Assembly (NCBI RefSeq): GCF_949628265.1
Contig: NC_088787.1
Coordinates: 29,502,501-29,566,500 of the forward strand
Direction of reading: 5' to 3'
Origin: Cloeon dipterum
Taxonomy: Eukaryota > Arthropoda > Insecta > Ephemeroptera > Baetidae
Length of the DNA: 64,000 bases
This document shows, one piece after another, positions 1-13,085 of the stretch. Both the position numbers and the translations under genes were made by a program. The notes below the pieces were generated by a model. It did not search any database. It was not told the origin of the DNA and worked only from the letters and a program-made list of their open reading frames with translations. Each line of letters starts with the position of its first letter. Positions within the stretch are counted from its first letter, which is position 1.

Positions 1-81
1 GTATGAAAGATATTGCTCTAGAAGATATCAAAAAAATTAACATGTACACCAAGATTAAAATTCAGTCAACTGGCGATTCAG

Positions 82-2348
82 CTAGACTTTGGCCTTCTTG
101 CTGCGGCCCCTCGTTGACTTCCGACTTCCTCTGGAATCCAGACTACTCGCGTCCCTCTTCCTCTTTGCCCGAGGCGTGTCCCCAGACGTTGAAGTCGTCG
201 CCACACTGGCTGGGGCCTCTTCCACCTGCACTGCGACAGACGGTGTGGCGGACTCCTGATTACTCGGTCCGGCCACTGGAGCCTCAAGGATAGCTCCATG
301 CGCAGGGTGAACCACGTGGCCACAGCTGCCGCAAGTTATTGCTGGCGACTTGGAACGCCAATACTGGAATTCCGTTTTGCACTTGTTCAGTTCTTGCAAC
401 AGAGTGCCAAACTTTCTCGTCATTTCTTCATTTTTCTTGTCGCACTCATCAATCCTGGTTTTACATTCAGTCAACTGGGCCCGCTGCTCTGTGTTGCAGT
501 TCTTGAGGTTACGAACTTCGCGCCTCAAGGCAGTTATTTGAGTATTTGACCTGCAATCATTGATACATTTTTAATAGATGCAAGACGCTACACTTCAAAA
601 CCCTTCTGATAGATGCGTAAAATAATTAATATGTAAAGCTATTCTAAGTCATAATTAGATTTAGGCTCATGCACTTAACAACCCTTGTAATATCTCTATG
701 CTATTTTAGCATATTATAAAATAAATTTTCGCAATTAATAATAGAATGGATAGGTAATTAAGTTGATAAGATGGCAATAATTAGATACTATAAGGGTTTT
801 ACCTGGCGATATTGGCGATATTACGATCGCATTAATAATTCTTGTGCACCAATATGTAATGACGTGAATTTTCAGGCGCGCACAGGGGAGAGCGGAGGGA
901 GAAACTCAGGTATCAATAAAGGCAATGCAAGAGCCTTCCCTCTCGCGAGCACACAACCTGCTTGCACCCACACATTCGCTCTCCTGACAGCATGCGAGCC
1001 AGAGGGTAATTCTCTCGCTCGTCCCTCTGGGGCACACTGAGTATTTGTTTATATATTTAGGTGCGTCAACAGAACGATTTCCAGAGCACATTAGGTATTT
1101 TATATATCACCGTAAGATTCACCTTGCTAAAAGAGACATTACACCGTTAAGGTAATAACCCTAAGCAAATTTCTTTTCATGTCAAGAACAGAAAAACACA
1201 CACACACACAAAACGGATGAACATATTTTTGGTCTTTGTCAGCAATTAATTGCTAGATACCTGTGCAACGTCATTCTCATTCTATTCATTCTCTTCCTCA
1301 ATGCTAAAGCAGTTCTGGTCAGAGCCAGAGCTTGGCTTGTTGAGGGCGGAGTGGATGGGGTAGCTGACGAACAGTGAGATGGACTTTCATCCCCTTTTGG
1401 CGAATCAATTGATGCATATTTAGATGAAGTTCCACCTGAACCACATAGTATATTACATCTATTAGCATCAATCAATCGCACAAAGATGGATAGTATTGTC
1501 AGAAAGTAGTCCAAATAATTAAACTTAAAGACATAATATCTTCTGACTAAATCATTGAAATATACTCAGTAATAAGATTGATAGAAAAGCCACCTTGATG
1601 GTAACCACCAGTGTATTCCAGGAAGTCTGGATCAAAATATGATATTTCAGGCAGTGTGGGCTCAATTTTTTCCTTAAAGTATTCCATGGCCATTGTGGAG
1701 AGGTCAAACAGCTCATCAGTAACTTTGTATGGTCTGGTAAGCTTGGCAGTGCATTCGATGTAAGTTAATATACGATTCACCTCGTCTAATATCTAATACA
1801 AGAGATCATGTTGTTAGAATTAGGTAAAAATCTAGAGCTGTGTGTGGCATCCGTACTTCGCCAGGAAAGAAACAGCAATGCCTGCGCTCGATGTGCTTGC
1901 CGAATGTCATGTGCAGCAACGTGAGTCTCATATGGATTGTTTCAACTATGTCAGACTCGCAAGCAAGGGGGTGATTCCTGCGAGCTGATTCTCTCCTTGG
2001 CATTCTCGCCTTTATACTCTGAAAACGCTGCATCATTTTTGTCTGCAGGCGCGCAAATCCAGCATTTAAGGATCGGCTGCATGCTTCATCAAAGTGGCGG
2101 CACACCTGCAATACAAAGGTCATGTAATTCAAATCACTCTAAAGCCGCTAGAAGATTCTTACAGTTCTAAGCTGGCTGATCTGTTTAAACTTAAAATAGG
2201 TGAGAATTTTGTCAAAAATTTCTGGTGGCAAATCAAACATCGTTATTGTGGAAAACGACGATTCTGTTTTAGGTTTCCCATCTCCCGATGATGTTGATGG
2301 ACCATCCAAAGCTCCTGCGTGTCCACTGGATTGCCTGGTTGCAACCAT
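82..2348 (-). CDS. FBXO28: F-box only protein 28 (FBXO28) orthologue, complete
   Basis: Five coding exons on the minus strand: 2348-2163, 2105-1857, 1792-1594, 1435-1261 and 550-82, giving 425 residues; phases agree at all four junctions. The family is the substrate-recognition subunit of SCF (SKP1-CUL1-F-box) ubiquitin ligases, largely nuclear. An acidic/serine N-terminus is followed by an F-box at about residues 38-80 (MFDLPPEIFDKILTYF, then KQISQLRTVCRHF). The family-specific central region includes MPRRESARRNHPLACESDIV and AMEYFKEKIEPTLPEI. A C-terminal coiled coil opens with QITALRREVRNLKN, and the protein ends in a basic stretch rich in K, R and S that looks like a nuclear localisation signal. 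The start is the only ATG ahead of the F-box in that exon. Length is close to vertebrate FBXO28 (about 370) plus a longer acidic and basic tail. Intron 4 (551-1260) is the longest and holds a GC-richer patch at 875-1040. Confidence 0.93.
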
Positions 2349-3240
2349 AGCCTATAAAAAATATCACTGGCTTTAACATTTTGTAATAAACTTTCAAAAG
2401 AAAAATTTAACGAGACATAAGATGATATATTAAATTTATTAAGTTTGTTTTGTCTCTGTATGACCGTTATTATTATTTATGAAATCGGTCGCAACAACAA
2501 TGCAAAAATTTAATTGACATGACTTGAGCGATTAAAAATTAAATTTTACTACATAGCTCTGAATTACCAACAAGAATCCATTTTAATGTGCAAACCAGCA
2601 ACTACAATGCCACCCCAGCCTTCTTTTGCTTCCCGTTGTACGTACCTCTCAAATATTAAAACTATCTATAGGTAATACTTTGACGATTCTGCGATTATGA
2701 TGTGTGCAAATGATGTTTTCTTCGATGACCTTTGGTGCAAAGTCAAGTTTTAGCCACCTTGCTGAACGATTGCATCGTAACTGGTTTTAGACGATTGAAG
2801 AGAAAAATTTTAACTTTGAAGACGTTGCGACTCTCCTGAGATATAGGCACGACAGATACAAGAGACAGAATGAGCAGCAAAAGTAAAGGCAAACAGGCAA
2901 GAGCGAGCAACACTCCAGAAAGGTCTGCAAACGACTGTGTCAAAATGTGTGCGCAGAAACTCAATTACATTTCAGCAATGGTATCTGCGCGTCATCGGCA
3001 TTGACATCACGCTACTCGAACGCTCCTAACATTTGAAAAGGCAGAATTCTTACTTGTGTCTTAATAACCTGATCTCATGTTGAAAAGAAAAAAAAATTAA
3101 ATCAAAAGTGTTAAATATATAATTTAAAAATAATTATTTTTTGTTCGTTACTACTATCAAGAATAATACGAATGAAATTTTACTAAAATTAAAAAAAAGT
3201 GAGCTGTCAAATTTCGCGCGCTTTTGATAGTTTGGTCAGT
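2349..3240. other. Divergent intergenic region FBXO28 / RpL32
   Basis: About 0.9 kb between the FBXO28 start codon and the RpL32 5' end. It should hold both promoters. The stretch 3060-3200 is strongly AT-rich. A hydrophobic 73-codon minus-strand frame (2743-2964) is present, but nothing supports it as a gene. Confidence 0.5.
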
Positions 3241-3368
3241 GAATCCTTTTAGGAGGGAAAAATTCAAGCTACTCTTCAGCGAGGGAGCCACCGTCGCTGA
3301 CTGACTCCATCTTTGTTGCGGCGTTTGTAAGTTTCTTTCGTCGTCGTCGATACAACTTTCACGTTAAG
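3241..3368 (+). promoter_or_regulatory. RpL32: RpL32 transcription start region and 5' non-coding exon
   Basis: Ribosomal protein genes usually start at a pyrimidine (TCT/5'-TOP) initiator. Candidate tracts here are TCCTTTTA at about 3244, CATCTTTG at about 3308 and TTTCTTTCG at about 3332; the sequence alone does not decide between them. The non-coding exon most likely ends at 3368 (AAG before GTGAGA); an alternative donor GTAAGT lies at 3327. Confidence 0.55.
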
Positions 3369-3630
3369 GTGAGATTTTAGAATAATATTGATTTCAGCGT
3401 GGTTCCTCTGTGTTAAAATAAAATCGTTTAATTGCGATTTATTCAATCATCATAAAAATTTGAGTTCTAGCTCAATATTTTCTGAAGAAATAGACAGGAA
3501 AATATGCCACGAAACCACGTGCGGCCTGTGCACAGGCACAGCCTGCTGCCATGCCTGCTCGATTTAACAATTCTTTCAATTTTCTTAACATCTTTTGATC
3601 ACTAAATGTTATTTTACCTTCTTCTTCAAG

Positions 3631-5125
<1,495 letters not shown>

Positions 5126-5904
5126 ATTGTGTACTTCTGCTAAGCCAACATTGTTTCCTTTAAGACACTAAAATAAAAATTTTACAATTAAATATTGTAT
5201 TAATTAGGCAACAATTTTTGCGTCATGTAAGAATGGGGACACGAAGTCGTCGGTTATTACCTGTTATTTCTTAACAAATAGTTAGGGAGTTAAGAGTTCA
5301 AAATTACAATCCTGCTCTGAAAATTGATCACCTTTAATTTTTTTATTCCAGCTCATAAATAATTCACTAGAAACTGTTTGAAACTTAACATAAAGGCAAA
5401 GATCTTGCTTATGTAATTATGCCAAAGAGAAACTTCCATTGCTCAAATGTTATGATTGTTCCCCAATGCTTCATAAATAATATTCTTTGAAGTTCGCATG
5501 CTGCAAAATGTTCCCGGTTTTGACTTCTCGAAAGGACAATGGACAATAACTGCATTTATTGCCTGCTCTTACAGCAAGATTATTTGGTACAAACCTCAGT
5601 GTTTGAATGAAAATTGGATGAGAAAAATATAGCCAATATCATATTACCAAATTGTGCTATGGCAAATAATATATTATATGTAGTAGATATTTATTGGAGA
5701 TCATTTTAAATTGAAAGATGAATTTTATTCTGGCCTTAGACTTACATGCAATACAAATTATCACTGTGCCGACTGTGCACTAGCGATTGCAGCTGGACGG
5801 TTTAAACTTAAAGAGCGCTTTTTAATTTTGCTCTGACTTCTGACCTGCTTCTAAGAAGTCAGCGCGCAATCAAGCAGCTGCCAGCTCCAGCTGGTGGCAG
5901 CGGC
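5126..5904. other. Intergenic RpL32 / ZRSR2
   Basis: RpL32 3' UTR and poly(A) signal (5172-5177), then AT-rich sequence. From 5800 to 5904 it becomes GC-richer with several CAGCTG-type E-box palindromes, consistent with the promoter or 5' UTR of the next gene. No gene was seen. Confidence 0.5.
5172..5177 (+). terminator. RpL32: RpL32 poly(A) signal
   Basis: AATAAA 46 bases after the stop codon, giving a very short 3' UTR as is usual for ribosomal protein mRNAs. Confidence 0.75.
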
Positions 5905-8299
5905 ATGCGAGCGCGAACAATGTAAACAGTGTGCATAATAATATTACCTAAAGCAAAACTGAGCAAAACATAACAGCATTGAAGGCAAGCAGACTCAATG
6001 AGATCAAGCTGTTTTGGTCAATTTATGCAAGATTGCTTAAGAATGAGTGGAGCAGTTTGTTTATTTTTAACTTTGCATATGATACTCAACGATCTAATGT
6101 GATCATCGTCGTTCCGTAGTTTTAAGTTTTAAGTACATACCCCGTCCGCGAGGCAATTTTGGGTTTACGTTTGACGAACAAGTATAGATAACGAACGTGC
6201 AAAAATAGAAGACAACTCCAGTTTTTTTTCTGCCAAATCACAACAACTTTGTTAGAAAAATACATGCACATGACATGTACAAAGTGACCAAGGGGTAAGA
6301 ACTGTGAGATTTTGGTAGCTGTGTCATTTAACTCTGCGATTGCTGAATATTTTTCAGGCACCAAATTTGGAGGAAGGAGGCCAAAAAACAAAGGCGGAAA
6401 AAGTTAAGGCAACAACTAGCTATAGAGCGCCATAAAAAACAATTGGAAGGTTTGTATATGATTACAATACCAAGCATTATTTTATTAATAAATAATGTAG
6501 GTACAAATACTTACGTATTGCGAATATTATATTCATTTTTTTAATTAATTTACATCAAAACTTAATACAAAAATGGTTTTAAGAAGTCACAATTTTTAAG
6601 CCTCATCAATGAGAGAATGATTTATTTTTAAAAATCATGTGTAATTTAGCTGATTCCAGTCCAAGATATCAAGCTTGGCTGAAGGATCAAGAAGATGCTG
6701 AAGAAGCACTAAGAGAAGAAGAGGAGAAGCAAAGTGAAAGAGACAACTTGCTGTGGATGCAAAAGGAGCTGAGGGCACAACAGGAGTTCCAGCTGAAACG
6801 GCTAGAAAGAGAAAAGCATGATGCAGAAGTTATGCGTCAAAAGGCATGACTTCATGATTATTGCAATAAAGAAAATAATGATTGAATGACATTGAAAAAT
6901 TAGGCTGAGCTTCTCAGAGAGATTGCAGCTAGAGAAGAAAAGAAAAAGCAAGAGGAGGAAGGCCAAGAAGAGGCTATTCGGCGTCAAGAGGAAGCACTTA
7001 ATTTGCGAGAAAAAATGATAGAGGACTTTTTAGAAAAGGTAAATTTATTAATGTATAAGATTTTATTTTTTAATAATGTGTCCTTCTTCAAGGGCTGCGA
7101 ACTTCCTAGTGAACTTAGAGTTTCGATGGAAACCAACCCGCATCAGCCTAAATGCCCTTTTTTCCAGAAAGTTGGTGCTTGTAGATTCAGGAATTCTTGT
7201 TCAAGGTATAACAAATTAAAATTACAAGGGATGCTTAAAGAACGTCATTTTTCCTTTACAGGAATCATATAAAACCATCAATTAGTTGCTCAGTGCTTAT
7301 TCCATCCATGTTTTCTCATCCTGCACTGATCACACCTAAGGGTTCGCAAGCTGGAGACCAAGACTGCAATCTTGAATATGCTGAATCAGAAATTCAAGGA
7401 GAATACAAGTGCGACTAAATTTCAATAATTAAATTAAATAAGCCTTATCACTTTGTGCGAATTCGCAGTGAATTCTTTGAAGATGTGTGCTCAGAAATCG
7501 AGAAACTTGGGAAGATTGTCCGCTTTTTCACATGCTGCAACCACGAACCGCACTTGAGGGGCAATGTTTACGTCCAGTTAAGCAGTGATAGAGAAGCTCT
7601 CAGAGTTTGTAGAAATCTTTCTGGAAGGTGGTTTGGAGGCCAAAGACTTCAGCCTTGCTTTGTTGAAATTGCCAGTTGGAGACATGCAGTTTGTGGTGAG
7701 TGCCTAGATTTAATTAACTTATTTTCCGTAATTGACTATGAATATTGTTCGTTATTAAAGCTTTCAATACTTTTTAAAGTTATTTAAATCCCTTTAAATT
7801 GCGATTCTGCAGCCAGACTTTATTTCTTTCCTTTTTAATTTGGAAATATTTACTAGCAAAAAATCAAACCTCGTCTGATCTATCTGTATTTTGATATCCT
7901 AATGAAATAATTGCTTGCTCTCCTTTAGGTTTGTTCAACCTTGGCAAATGTGCAAAAGGTCGCTCTTGCAATTTCCTTCACGTCTTTATGAACCCAAAGA
8001 GGCTGTTCATGAAAAGTCCAGTGCTCAGACGACCTGTTAGTCCCGCCTCTTGGAGTCCAGAACAAGAATCGCGTCGGTCCTCCCGCGCCTCCAGCTCCAG
8101 GAGTCACAGATCACGTAGCCATCGGAGCAGCAGGAGAAGCCGTTCACCCAGAAAATCGTCGAGTCGGAGGTCACGAAAGGAAAAGAGTCCAGATGAAAAC
8201 TTCAGGGACAGAAGCCTTAGTCCTTGGAGTCCGGGCCGGAGGTTGACCACCGACACTCCAACCAGAAAAGAGCTTAGCGACAGTACAAACACGCCTTAA
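5905..8299 (+). CDS. ZRSR2: U2AF35-related splicing factor ZRSR2 orthologue
   Basis: Recognises 3' splice sites in the minor (U12) spliceosome and related complexes. Exons: 5905-5921 (inferred), 6358-6449, 6650-6843, 6904-7038, 7093-7205, 7262-7408, 7469-7695 and 7929-8299; 431 residues, phases consistent. The N-terminus is a long K/E/R-rich coiled coil (to about residue 145). A first CCCH zinc finger follows (C-x8-C-x5-C-x3-H, beginning CPFFQKVGACRF), interrupted by an intron just before its histidine. Then comes a UHM/RRM-like domain containing EPHLRGNVYVQL and NLSGRWFGGQRLQP. A second CCCH finger (C-x7-C-x5-C-x3-H, ending KGRSCNFLH) crosses the last intron. The tail is an Arg-Ser domain (about residues 345-400). 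Least certain are the 17-nt first exon (ATG in good phase, donor AAT before GTAAAC) and the donor of exon 3, which is either GC at 6844 or GT at 6829. The stop lies 135 bp from the stop of the opposite-strand SNARE gene. Confidence 0.9.
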
Positions 8300-8434
8300 A
8301 CACGGTACGTAAAGATTCTTAATGATAAATTTTGGTTAATTTTGGTATTCCGTAAAATATTTAATTTGGTACAAAAACAGTAAGGACTTAGAATCAGAGT
8401 AGCTATCAGTAAAATTAGTATATTAGGAATGATT

Positions 8435-8844
8435 TTATGACAGGAATTTGTGGTAAATAGATCCTCCAAGTATGGCCAGCTCGAAGATAATAATCAAACA
8501 CAAGAGAATTTTGTTTGTAATAACATCTCGATACATTTTGTTGAGAACCCTCCGTGCCTGGCTCAGCTCTTCGTCTGCGTCCTCTAGTCGCTGCCTGGTC
8601 CTCAGCAGGGACTCTCTTTGGCTCTCAAGTTCAGAGAGAACCTAACAAAGTCAGCCAACGTCAATTTTTAGAATTAAAATAAGCTACAACATAATTCACA
8701 CAATACACGCACCTCAGTGCCGATCCTCTCAGTCTCGATTGCGGTCTGCTCTGATCTCGCCAGAGACTGCGACGTCCTCTCCAGGACGGCGACGCCCTGC
8801 AAGGCTCTCTGCCTATTCGCTGCTTCTTGATATTCATAATCCAT
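8435..8844 (-). CDS. Vti1b: Vti1b-type Qb-SNARE, apparently short (SNARE motif plus anchor)
   Basis: Membrane fusion SNARE of the Golgi/endosomal system. Two exons on the minus strand, 8844-8713 and 8641-8435, joined in phase 0, encode 112 residues from the ATG at 8844. Visible are the helical linker RQRALQGVAVLERTSQSLA, a SNARE motif with ETERIGTEVLSELESQRESL (central-layer glutamine in ESQRES), then RTRQRLEDADEELSQARRVL. The C-terminal anchor contains NKILLCLIIIFELAILGG and ends YHKFLS. These match the C-terminal half of Vti1b proteins, which usually have about 230 residues with an N-terminal Habc bundle. No exon for that bundle is visible in the 2 kb upstream. A possible acceptor (AACAG) immediately before the ATG means a distant upstream exon cannot be excluded. 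Confidence 0.85.
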
Positions 8845-11031
8845 ACTGTTTCTTAATTTGGCCGACTTAAAATTTCACTGAGCATTAGTTGAAATATTTT
8901 GGACTGAATGATCAGAACTGTACCAAAGTCAGCAAGATATATCCAGAAAACGGTAGTGAAAATTTTGAAATAAAGGGTCTCGCATATCCCAAATAGCAAA
9001 TTAAAATATCTTGTTGTTTATCAGAAAATTCTAATATGGACAGACTGACAATGAGCCTTATCGAATTAATGAAATTCAAGAAACACCTGACTCTTACCAA
9101 CCAAAATACCAACCAAACGAAATTTGTCGCTTAATAGTTAGAGCTACCAACCAAATGCTAGGGATTTAGTCCTAGATTGGACATAGGAAAGGAATGTTGA
9201 TTTCCCTTTTGGTACTTTTGATTCTTCGCTAAACCGAAATTGATTATAAATTTTTTACTATCCAAACCAGATACTTCTCCCTTTAATTTATTAGTTTTAC
9301 ACATATTTAAGTATTGCCCCGTTCAATGAATTATAGTCTTATTATATAGAAAACAATTAATGACTCTTTCTATTTAATGACTCTTTCTATACAAGTCACC
9401 AGCAAATAATTTTAAGCAACCTCTCTTTTCGCTGCTTGAAATTTTGTATTAATTCCATTAACAGGAATCCTTTAAGATAGCTTCAAATATGTTGAACGTA
9501 AATTGCTGGATTAAATTTTATTTATTTCTATTTGATCTTTGTATTTCCATGTGTTTAGCAAAGTATGAAAAGAGTTGAGAGTGCGAAACTAATGTTCAAG
9601 CCCATGTATTAGAAGGTGGGAGGGCCGCTTAAGGGTTTGCTTTCTGAGCGCGCGCGGGGACTTGCACTTCTTGTGAAAGACACGCTCATTCCAACTCACA
9701 CCTCGCACTTATCGCTCAACTCTTTGCAAGAAAGCATCGCAAGTGGAATCTAATACTGGAGATCCAGCGAATCCATACACACGCATTCTTCAGGGAATGA
9801 CCCAGGAATGGGCAAGTCATCTAAACATTATTCAATTTGATAGAAATTCGAAATAAGTTTTTACTCGGTCAGATTTGGTCATATTTATTAATTATGTTAT
9901 ATATTTATTACTTTTTTAGAAATTAATACATTCCTGATATTTATTGATCTTAGTAAAAATAATAATTATTGATTTTAGGTTCAAAATTTCATATGGTGTG
10001 GAAAAATATTTATTGGCACCGATTTCCTTGTTAAACTGAAGCATATAATTTAACCTTTTGTTTTTTTTCTAATAAATAGTATTCAAAAGATTAATATCCA
10101 GGAAAAATGTTATTGCCACATTTCAAGCACGCACATTTGACACTCTTTGCTAAATTATGGGATAAAATCTGCTTCACTTACGCGGAGAAGAATGTGGTCC
10201 AAGTACGCGCGTATTTTTCCTCTTCTCGCAGTTCATTAAATAAAAGTGAATAACGGTAAAAAGAAAGAGGCAATCGAGCCGGTAAATTCTAACTAGTTGT
10301 TGCTCCCGTCTTTTCCATTTCTGTAAACTAGCCGCAAATGAGGGAAAGATTTCTTCTTACTTTTGTGATGTTTATTTTATCATTGATAATGCTGCGTGCT
10401 CTGAAATACTGCTGCAGCGGAAGGCGAAAGTTTTGCGCCGCACATGCAATCATTGTAAACGCAAGGAACCGCCAAATCTTTCCTCTTATGTCATGACGCA
10501 CCTGCAACGTTTGTTATTATGCAACTGTGAAATACCCGTAGCTAGTATAATATACTTGCGCGTCAGAAAAAAAGCTACAGTCGGGTTTGTGAAGCAATAT
10601 TTTAGGTCACGCTTGTGTCTGAATTAAATGCATCCTAATTTGGTTCATAATTTTATTGTGCCTTTGTTGTCTTTTCTATTCTCTTCATAATTAAATTAAA
10701 TAAAATAAAATTCTATTTTAGGGTTTATTTTAAAATTACTATACGAAACAAATATTGCCATTCAACAACCTCTGTTGATAATAGCTTTCAAATATCAGCG
10801 GCGTGTTGAAGGTGTAAGATAATATTACACCGCTTTTTGGGTTTTGTTTCTTCTTTTGTGAGCGATGGCAATTTTAATAATTTGCAATCACGCATAGCTT
10901 CCTCGTCGAACGGTATTGATTGAAGTGGCTGTTTCGCTGTGAAAGCAAAAGATATTTTGCCACTCCAATAACTCTGCAGCTTTCGTTAAACAATTTTCTA
11001 TTATTACCCATCAAGTTGGAACGCTAATTGA
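8845..11031. other. Intergenic region between Vti1b and the Vps62-domain gene
   Basis: About 2.2 kb, AT-rich, with no recognisable coding exon on either strand. A GC-richer patch at 9620-9720 and another at 10400-10450 could be promoter or untranslated-exon sequence of the flanking divergent genes. The direct repeat of GACTCTTTCTATTTAA-like sequence at 9362-9390 is short and simple. Confidence 0.4.
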
Positions 11032-13056
11032 ATGTTTTTCCTTGTGTTCACAGGCGTTGGAGATGAGTGGCGTAGCTTTATTTGTTCGCTCCTCGTTTGC
11101 GTTTGCATTTTTTGTCCCAGATCGTCGGCCGGCTCTTTCGCCGACTGCAAACCACTCTCACCTGCACTCTTGCAAAGAGGTATGTTGTGTTGTGTATGCT
11201 TAGCACTGTATTCACTGGCTGAATCGCTAGTCTCTCGTTCGCGCGCGCCTATTGTCCGAGCAATTAACTCTCCTTTTTCACGTTCCGCGACAGTAGAAGT
11301 GAAAAATCGATTGTTGCGGAGTGGAATGCGATAGCTTTGATTTGGGATTGCAATTGCATAGCATGGAAGAGTGATCGAAAATGAAACAGTGCCTTATAAA
11401 GTGATCCTTTTAGCCGTGCGTGTAGGGTCACTTTCTCTTGAATGCCTATTTTTCATTAAGTGACATACACTCCCTCCCCGCGACGCCCTCAGAATGCAAA
11501 CCAGATTCCATATTTTAATTTCATTCATATTATGTGAGCCTGAATAAGGATAGCAATTGTAAATTTTGAATCGTGCTATTTTCACTATTACTAGGTCAGT
11601 ATTGGCACAAAGAATGCATTTATATAGCAATGTTTGGACTTAATGTGAGCATTCCTCGAGTGGCTTCTTTTCAATATAAATATTAAATTTTGGCTTCGAA
11701 AATACTGATTGATAGAAATGAAATAAGATGATAAGAAAAAATGGCCTCAAATTACATGTAAACGGTACCTGCGAATTTCTTTTTACCAATTCCTGAAATA
11801 TTAAGCTGCCGCATCAATTTAAATGTTACTCTATTGCATTGATAGCTGAGCGAGCAGCTAGGAAATACGCTCCAGCAGTTTGGCTAGCACCAGACGAGAA
11901 GTTCTTTCCGAGTAGCGCCCTTGATTTTCTGGATCATACGAAGTACGCATCCCAACGGGGCAAGAATGGAAAACATTTCAAGCTACCCAGCGGGGCCAAG
12001 TCAAGGAACATGTTCCTTGAGCCAAAAGAGCCCTTAGGTAATAGACGCACGGCCATCTATAGCATTCAGGAAATAATATATTTCATTTTTTCAGCCAACC
12101 TGTTAGCGAATTCAAGTTCCTTTCTGTATGGCCACAACCCTGAATTCTTCTCGGTGCCAGTGTATGCTGTGGTCAGCTCTTGCTGCAGCAACGTGAAAGC
12201 GGACCAAGTGGAGGAATCTCCCTTTGAAATAACCTTTTGGCTCTTCTTCCCCTTCTCCCAAGGAAAGGAAATTTGTACCATCTCGGCAGGGGCGTTAGGG
12301 CCCGTCCCTTTTCCCTGGCTGAGAAAGTCATGCCTTGGGAAAGTGAAAAGATATGGCAGCCACCTTGGAGACTGGGAGCACGTCACCCTCTCCTTTCCTG
12401 TAAGCTCACTTCTACATTAAAACGATTGAAACATATTATTTTCAGATAAGGGCAAATAAGTTTTGCCAATAATAATCAATTTGATTTATTGATTTCAGGC
12501 TTCTGGTAGTCGCCCTTTAGCAATGTATGTGTCAACCCATGAAGCCGGTGCCCTGTACTTGGCCCCAATGCTTCAGACTGGACGCGTATGGGACTTCAAA
12601 GGCTATGAGGTGAGGAAAGGCATCAAAATTGGAGCGCCGCGTTTCCCAAAGAGTGCGTTCCACTTGGACTCTGGAAGACCTGTTCTTTTTGCTGCGAATG
12701 GCTCTCATGGCCTCTGGACCCAGCCAGGTAAATTTTTTATTTTTTTGTATTTCTATGTATCTATGTCGTTTCTTCTAATAGGAAGACATAAATACGTGTC
12801 CTTTCCGGCACTTGAAGACATGACAGGCTATGGCACCATGTGGCGCACCTGGCAGGGTTTGCAAATGATGTCGTGGCCACCCAAGGAGGATGATCCTGAG
12901 TGGCTTCAATTTGAAGGCCACTGGGGCGGTGAGAAGCAAGACTGCCATCCATTGAGTGAAAAAGTTTGCACCCATACTGACGGGCCGAGGGGCATTCCAA
13001 CCAAAACTCATTCTTTTAGATGTCTGGCTCAAGGAATAACCCTCAAATCTAGTTAA
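11032..13056 (+). CDS. Vps62/TDA6-domain (DUF946-like) protein
   Basis: Exons 11032-11179, 11846-12037, 12095-12399, 12499-12727 and 12782-13056; 382 residues, phases consistent. The body matches the Vps62 family, named from a yeast vacuolar sorting screen; its biochemical activity is unknown. Landmarks are YAPAVWLAPDEKFFPSSALD near the start of the domain, the family hallmark GDWEHVTLSFP, an HEAGA segment in the position of the plant HSGG-type motif, and AFHLDSGRPVLFAANGSHG. Cysteines are numerous late in the protein, fitting a secreted or lumenal domain. The first exon encodes a hydrophobic stretch (SFICSLLVCVCIFC) that could be a signal peptide or anchor. Its ATG at 11032 lies 22 nt before a good acceptor (TTCACAG at 11048-11054), so the true start may instead be in an unseen upstream exon. 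A MITE begins 29 bp after the stop. Confidence 0.8.
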
Positions 13057-13085
13057 AATGCGTTGTAGTAAACTATATAAAATTA

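Noticed and set aside
1197-1211. CA dinucleotide run in FBXO28 intron 4
   Set aside because: Ordinary short microsatellite.
2743-2964. Hydrophobic 73-codon minus frame upstream of FBXO28
   Set aside because: Leucine-rich runs are expected by chance opposite AG-rich sequence; no gene context.
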